From contig JALTEL010000553.1 of assembly GCA_027073945.1 (NCBI GenBank), positions 1-5,595 on the forward strand: a stretch of 5,595 bases of DNA. Direction: 5' to 3'. Shown here piece by piece: positions 5,371-5,595 of the stretch. Numbering within the stretch: position 1 is the first letter of the stretch; the number at the start of each line of letters is the position of its first letter. A model generated the notes under the pieces. It worked only from the letters and a program-made list of their open reading frames with translations, had not been told where the DNA came from and did not search any database. The position numbers were made by a program, and so were the translations under genes. This DNA is from Caldifarciminota bacterium. Lineage in GTDB: Bacteria > WOR-3 > Hydrothermia > UBA1063 > CAJXJZ01.

Positions 5371-5595
5371 AAGGGGATGGCTTTATAAATTCCATAAAAA
5401 GACCCAATGAGTAACTACTTAAATGTTGCGCGAAATTTTTCAAATTCTTCTGAAAGCCCGATACAGCAGGGGTTTCCGGGTAGCTGTATACGTAAGAACC
5501 GTGAATCATTGATCTTTTTAGCATTGCAACCTCTAACCATTTGAAAAGATTAAACTTTTCAAAAAGGCAAAGTGGATTTGCTGTAAAGGTCTCAA
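5371..5595. other. Non-coding 3' end with small inverted repeats; no recognised gene
   Basis: No + strand frame of useful length is present. ATACAGC (5461-5467) and GCTGTAT (5483-5489) can form a 7-bp stem over a 15-base loop. TTTGAAAAG (5540-5548) and CTTTTCAAA (5555-5563) form a 9-bp stem over 6 bases. Neither is followed by a T-run that would make it a standard terminator. On the minus strand, ATG 5540 to TAG 5415 is open for 41 codons (starting MVRGCNAKK), with no ribosome site. It could be a small gene, but more likely marks a dispersed repeat or the remnant of a mobile element. The missing pathway genes (LegG, LegF) do not start here. Confidence 0.5.
5540..5563. repeat. 9-bp hairpin, possible edge of an unidentified element
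   Basis: The stem TTTGAAAAG / CTTTTCAAA is perfect with a 6-base AT loop. It lies directly before (on the minus strand) the doubtful 41-codon frame, and might hinder or mark its expression. It is too AT-rich and lacks the T-tract of an intrinsic terminator. Confidence 0.45.

Noticed and set aside
5150..5524. 124-codon minus-strand frame over the neuB 3' end
   Set aside because: Half of it is antisense to the conserved SAF domain of NeuB and it reads through the repeat; no family features and no good start site.

Overview
The window is an accessory carbohydrate-biosynthesis locus from a bacterium. All recognisable genes lie on the + strand. In order they are: the 3' part of an LhgO-like FAD-dependent oxidoreductase; an NAD-dependent sugar epimerase/dehydratase with an extra N-terminal domain; a LegC-family PLP aminotransferase; a NeuD/PglD-like sugar O/N-acetyltransferase; and an N-acetylneuraminate (nonulosonate) synthase, NeuB/LegI. 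The last three are consecutive-type steps of a sialic-acid-like (legionaminic or bacillosamine-derived) nonulosonic acid pathway. That pathway normally feeds lipopolysaccharide O-antigen, capsule or flagellin glycosylation. The dehydratase (LegB), the hydrolysing 2-epimerase (LegG/NeuC) and the CMP-transferase (LegF/NeuA) are not in the window and would have to lie outside it.

Layout: 3-1124 oxidoreductase, cut by the window start. 1125-1213 is a short gap holding a 13-codon relic of another epimerase start. 1214-2392 epimerase, then 2396-3535 aminotransferase after only 3 bases. 3536-3668 is a gap filled by an imperfect inverted repeat of the ACGCAAAGA type. 3669-4280 acetyltransferase. 4276-4345 is a degenerate array of ten 7-bp units that supplies the stop of the acetyltransferase and the start of the synthase. 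4340-5350 synthase. 5347-5370 carries the same 7-bp repeat family in the opposite orientation and contributes the synthase stop codon. 5371-5595 contains no recognised gene, only small inverted repeats and a 41-codon minus-strand frame of doubtful status.

The organism cannot be named from this sequence. Dispersed ACGCAAAGA-type inverted repeats and 7-mer repeat arrays between genes, moderate GC content and a mosaic polysaccharide locus would fit an environmental Gram-negative such as a member of the Desulfobacterota or a similar anaerobe, but this is a weak inference. Base composition is uneven: two 60-base samples of the synthase count 57% and 55% GC, against 37%, 42% and 45% for three samples of the epimerase. 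This fits assembly of the locus from parts of different origin.

The pathway itself is known. The unusual parts are the junctions: a relic start codon region before the epimerase, an SH3-barrel-like extension on that epimerase, and a short-repeat family that forms the ends of neighbouring coding regions.
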